Shown here: positions 5,227-6,644 of the stretch, piece after piece
How the letters are laid out: each line of letters opens with the position of its first letter
Position numbering within the stretch: the stretch's first letter is position 1
Program-made: the position numbers and the translations under genes
DNA from: Marine group II euryarchaeote REDSEA-S43_B8
GTDB taxonomy: Archaea > Thermoplasmatota > Poseidoniia > Poseidoniales > Thalassarchaeaceae
DNA length: 6,644 nt
Direction: 5' to 3'
Assembly: GCA_001629235.1 (NCBI GenBank)
Contig: LUSA01000074.1
Coordinates: forward strand, 1-6,644
Notes under the pieces: generated by a model
The model's input: the letters and a program-made list of their open reading frames with translations, nothing else
Databases searched by the model: none
What the model was told of the DNA's origin: nothing

Positions 5227-6644
5227 ATGCGTTGGGGAGTAGTTAGCCTAATTCTCGGCTGGACTATAGGGCTCGTCTCAGTACCATTAGTTGTAGTCGG
5301 TCTTTACAGCCTCTATGTCGAGGGATTCGAACAGGCCATTCGCACCTTCGCTATTCCGGCGATTATTTCGCTCTCATTGGGCTATTTGATGATTTTCCGC
5401 TCAGGCGTTTCTGAACCTTCATCCCTAGTTCGAGATAGAGAGGCATTCGCTTCTGTGGCCCTTGGTTGGATCCCTGTGGTCATAGTGGGGGCCCTTCCTC
5501 TTTGGCTAGGGGGTATGTTTCACGGCCCCTTCGGTGATTTCTGGAACCCAGGGGGGGCAAACTCAACCTCTCAGATGATGTATGGACTACTCCACTCTTG
5601 GTTCGAGTCGATGTCTGGATTCACAACTACTGGGGCTTCCATTGTAGACCCAGCAACTAGTCCTCTTTGCGGATCTGGAGCCGTCGCGTTAAACGATTTC
5701 AGTGGCGACTGCCTTGGTAGTCAGAGAAAAAGCCTGATTCTATGGAGGTCAGTTTCTCAATGGATTGGCGGGATGGGAGTCATTATGCTCGGACTTCTCA
5801 TCTTCTCAAGGGCCCTAGGAGGGGGCATGGCATTAGCTAGAGCAGAGTTGACAGGACCATCAGTTTCGAACCTTGGAACTACTCTCGAGAGCACGGCTAG
5901 GAAACTCTGGGGGATATACGTGGGTCTCACCGTACTCCAGGCGATACTCCTCTCACAACTGACTAGTATGGGCCCATTCGATGCAGTCAACTATGCTCTA
6001 ACAACAATGCCTTCAGGCGGTTTTGGAACAACTGATTCTGGAATAATGCAGTTTGATGACTACATTATTGAGTCGATTGTGATGGTCTTCATGCTTCTAA
6101 CTTGTATTAACTTCAGCCTCCTGTATTTCGCATTCTCAGGAAGGTCGAATGAGATTTGGAAGGACGAGGAGCTTCGAACGTATCTGCTGATTGTCTTCAT
6201 CGCATGGATTGCCATGGCAGTCAATATATCTCGCTCTAGCGATTTAGATTATGGGACATTTGAGTCCATCAGACACTCCATGTTTCAGGCAATCTCAATC
6301 ACCAGTACTGGTTACTCTAGTGCAGATTTCTCTCAGTGGCCAGTCTTCAGTCAATTTGTTCTGCTACTTCTGATGATCATAGGGGCCAGTGCTGGATCTA
6401 CTGGTGGCGGACTCAAGGTGCTTAGGATCCGCATTGCCTTCGAACTGGCGAAGAGGGAGGTCATGAAGATAATTCAGCCAAGGAAGGTTGTTGCGATTAG
6501 GTTCAATAGATCAGTTGTCGATGAGCAGCGGGTTTGGATAATTCTTGGAATGGTAAGCTCATGGATGGTCTTGGTCACAGCCTCTATGCTCACTATTTCC
6601 TTCCTAGAGCCAGATTTGACTATGACAGATGTACTCTCTGTTTC
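5227..6644 (+). CDS. trkH: Trk potassium uptake channel subunit TrkH, C-terminus outside window
   Basis: TrkH is the integral membrane K+-conducting subunit, built from four membrane-pore-membrane repeats and gated by TrkA. The frame is open from ATG 5227 to the window end: 472 residues are visible, so the gene is cut near its last helices. All four filter segments can be seen: SGFTTTGAS at 130-138, MPSGGFGTTD at 261-270, ITSTGYSSADF at 358-368 and AGSTGGGLKVLR at 389-400, each with the glycine expected at the filter. WRSVSQWIGGMGVIML (173-188) is the typical helix after pore loop one. Two regions are longer than usual: the hydrophilic loop at about 97-118 before the first pore helix, and about 17 extra residues between the first filter and WRS, containing C148 and C162. 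Translation should be driven by the GGAG five bases upstream; one base separates it from trkA, and the pair makes a complete regulator-plus-channel system. Confidence 0.96.
   Translation, partial: MRWGVVSLILGWTIGLVSVPLVVVGLYSLYVEGFEQAIRTFAIPAIISLSLGYLMIFRSGVSEPSSLVRDREAFASVALGWIPVVIVGALPLWLGGMFHGPFGDFWNPGGANSTSQMMYGLLHSWFESMSGFTTTGASIVDPATSPLCGSGAVALNDFSGDCLGSQRKSLILWRSVSQWIGGMGVIMLGLLIFSRALGGGMALARAELTGPSVSNLGTTLESTARKLWGIYVGLTVLQAILLSQLTSMGPFDAVNYALTTMPSGGFGTTDSGIMQFDDYIIESIVMVFMLLTCINFSLLYFAFSGRSNEIWKDEELRTYLLIVFIAWIAMAVNISRSSDLDYGTFESIRHSMFQAISITSTGYSSADFSQWPVFSQFVLLLLMIIGASAGSTGGGLKVLRIRIAFELAKREVMKIIQPRKVVAIRFNRSVVDEQRVWIILGMVSSWMVLVTASMLTISFLEPDLTMTDVLSV

Noticed and set aside
5757..5990. 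Minus-strand open frame of 77 codons within trkH
   Set aside because: It is antisense to conserved TrkH pore and helix segments and has no recognisable motif.

Overview
The window reads as a gene-dense stretch of archaeal core genome, most likely from a euryarchaeon in the broad sense. Three things point there: an archaeal-type SRP54, a TrmY-family tRNA pseudouridine-54 N1-methyltransferase (a mainly euryarchaeal family), and expression signals of archaeal style (a TATA-like box about 28 nt before a leaderless start, and GGTGATC-type ribosome binding sites). Base composition looks balanced, and AGG, AGA and ATA codons are common. A marine Poseidoniales (Marine Group II) type genome would fit, but that is inference from general look and not proven by any marker here.

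Layout. (1) Bases 1-881, plus strand: a SurE-family nucleotidase whose first ten or so residues lie before the window. (2) Bases 2828-878, minus strand: a two-gene unit, srp54 then trmY, that runs head-on into surE; the two converging genes end in the same CTAG. trmY has no ATG, GTG or TTG at its homology-supported N-terminus and seems to start at a CTG just after a well-placed GGTGATC. (3) Bases 2829-2931: a compact divergent intergenic region. (4) Bases 2932-3723, plus strand: a multi-pass membrane protein I do not recognise with certainty; it has a faint PrsW-like pattern. (5) Bases 3724-3800: a T-tract and then a TATA-like promoter. (6) Bases 3801 to the window end, plus strand: a potassium-uptake operon, trkA (two RCK modules) and trkH (channel subunit, cut off by the window end), separated by one base.

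How the genes work together. TrkA and TrkH form a nucleotide-gated K+ uptake system: TrkH is the membrane pore and TrkA the cytoplasmic ring that senses nucleotide. SRP54 targets membrane and secreted proteins to the translocon, and TrmY modifies tRNA, so the minus-strand pair serves translation and protein export. SurE is a housekeeping nucleotide phosphatase. There is no sign of a mobile element, CRISPR array, tRNA, rRNA or prophage, and no stretch above 110 bases lacks a gene. I did not find a clearly new biological system. The points most worth a second look are the trmY start, the shared CTAG stop, the unassigned membrane protein and the unusual details of TrkH, TrkA and SurE.
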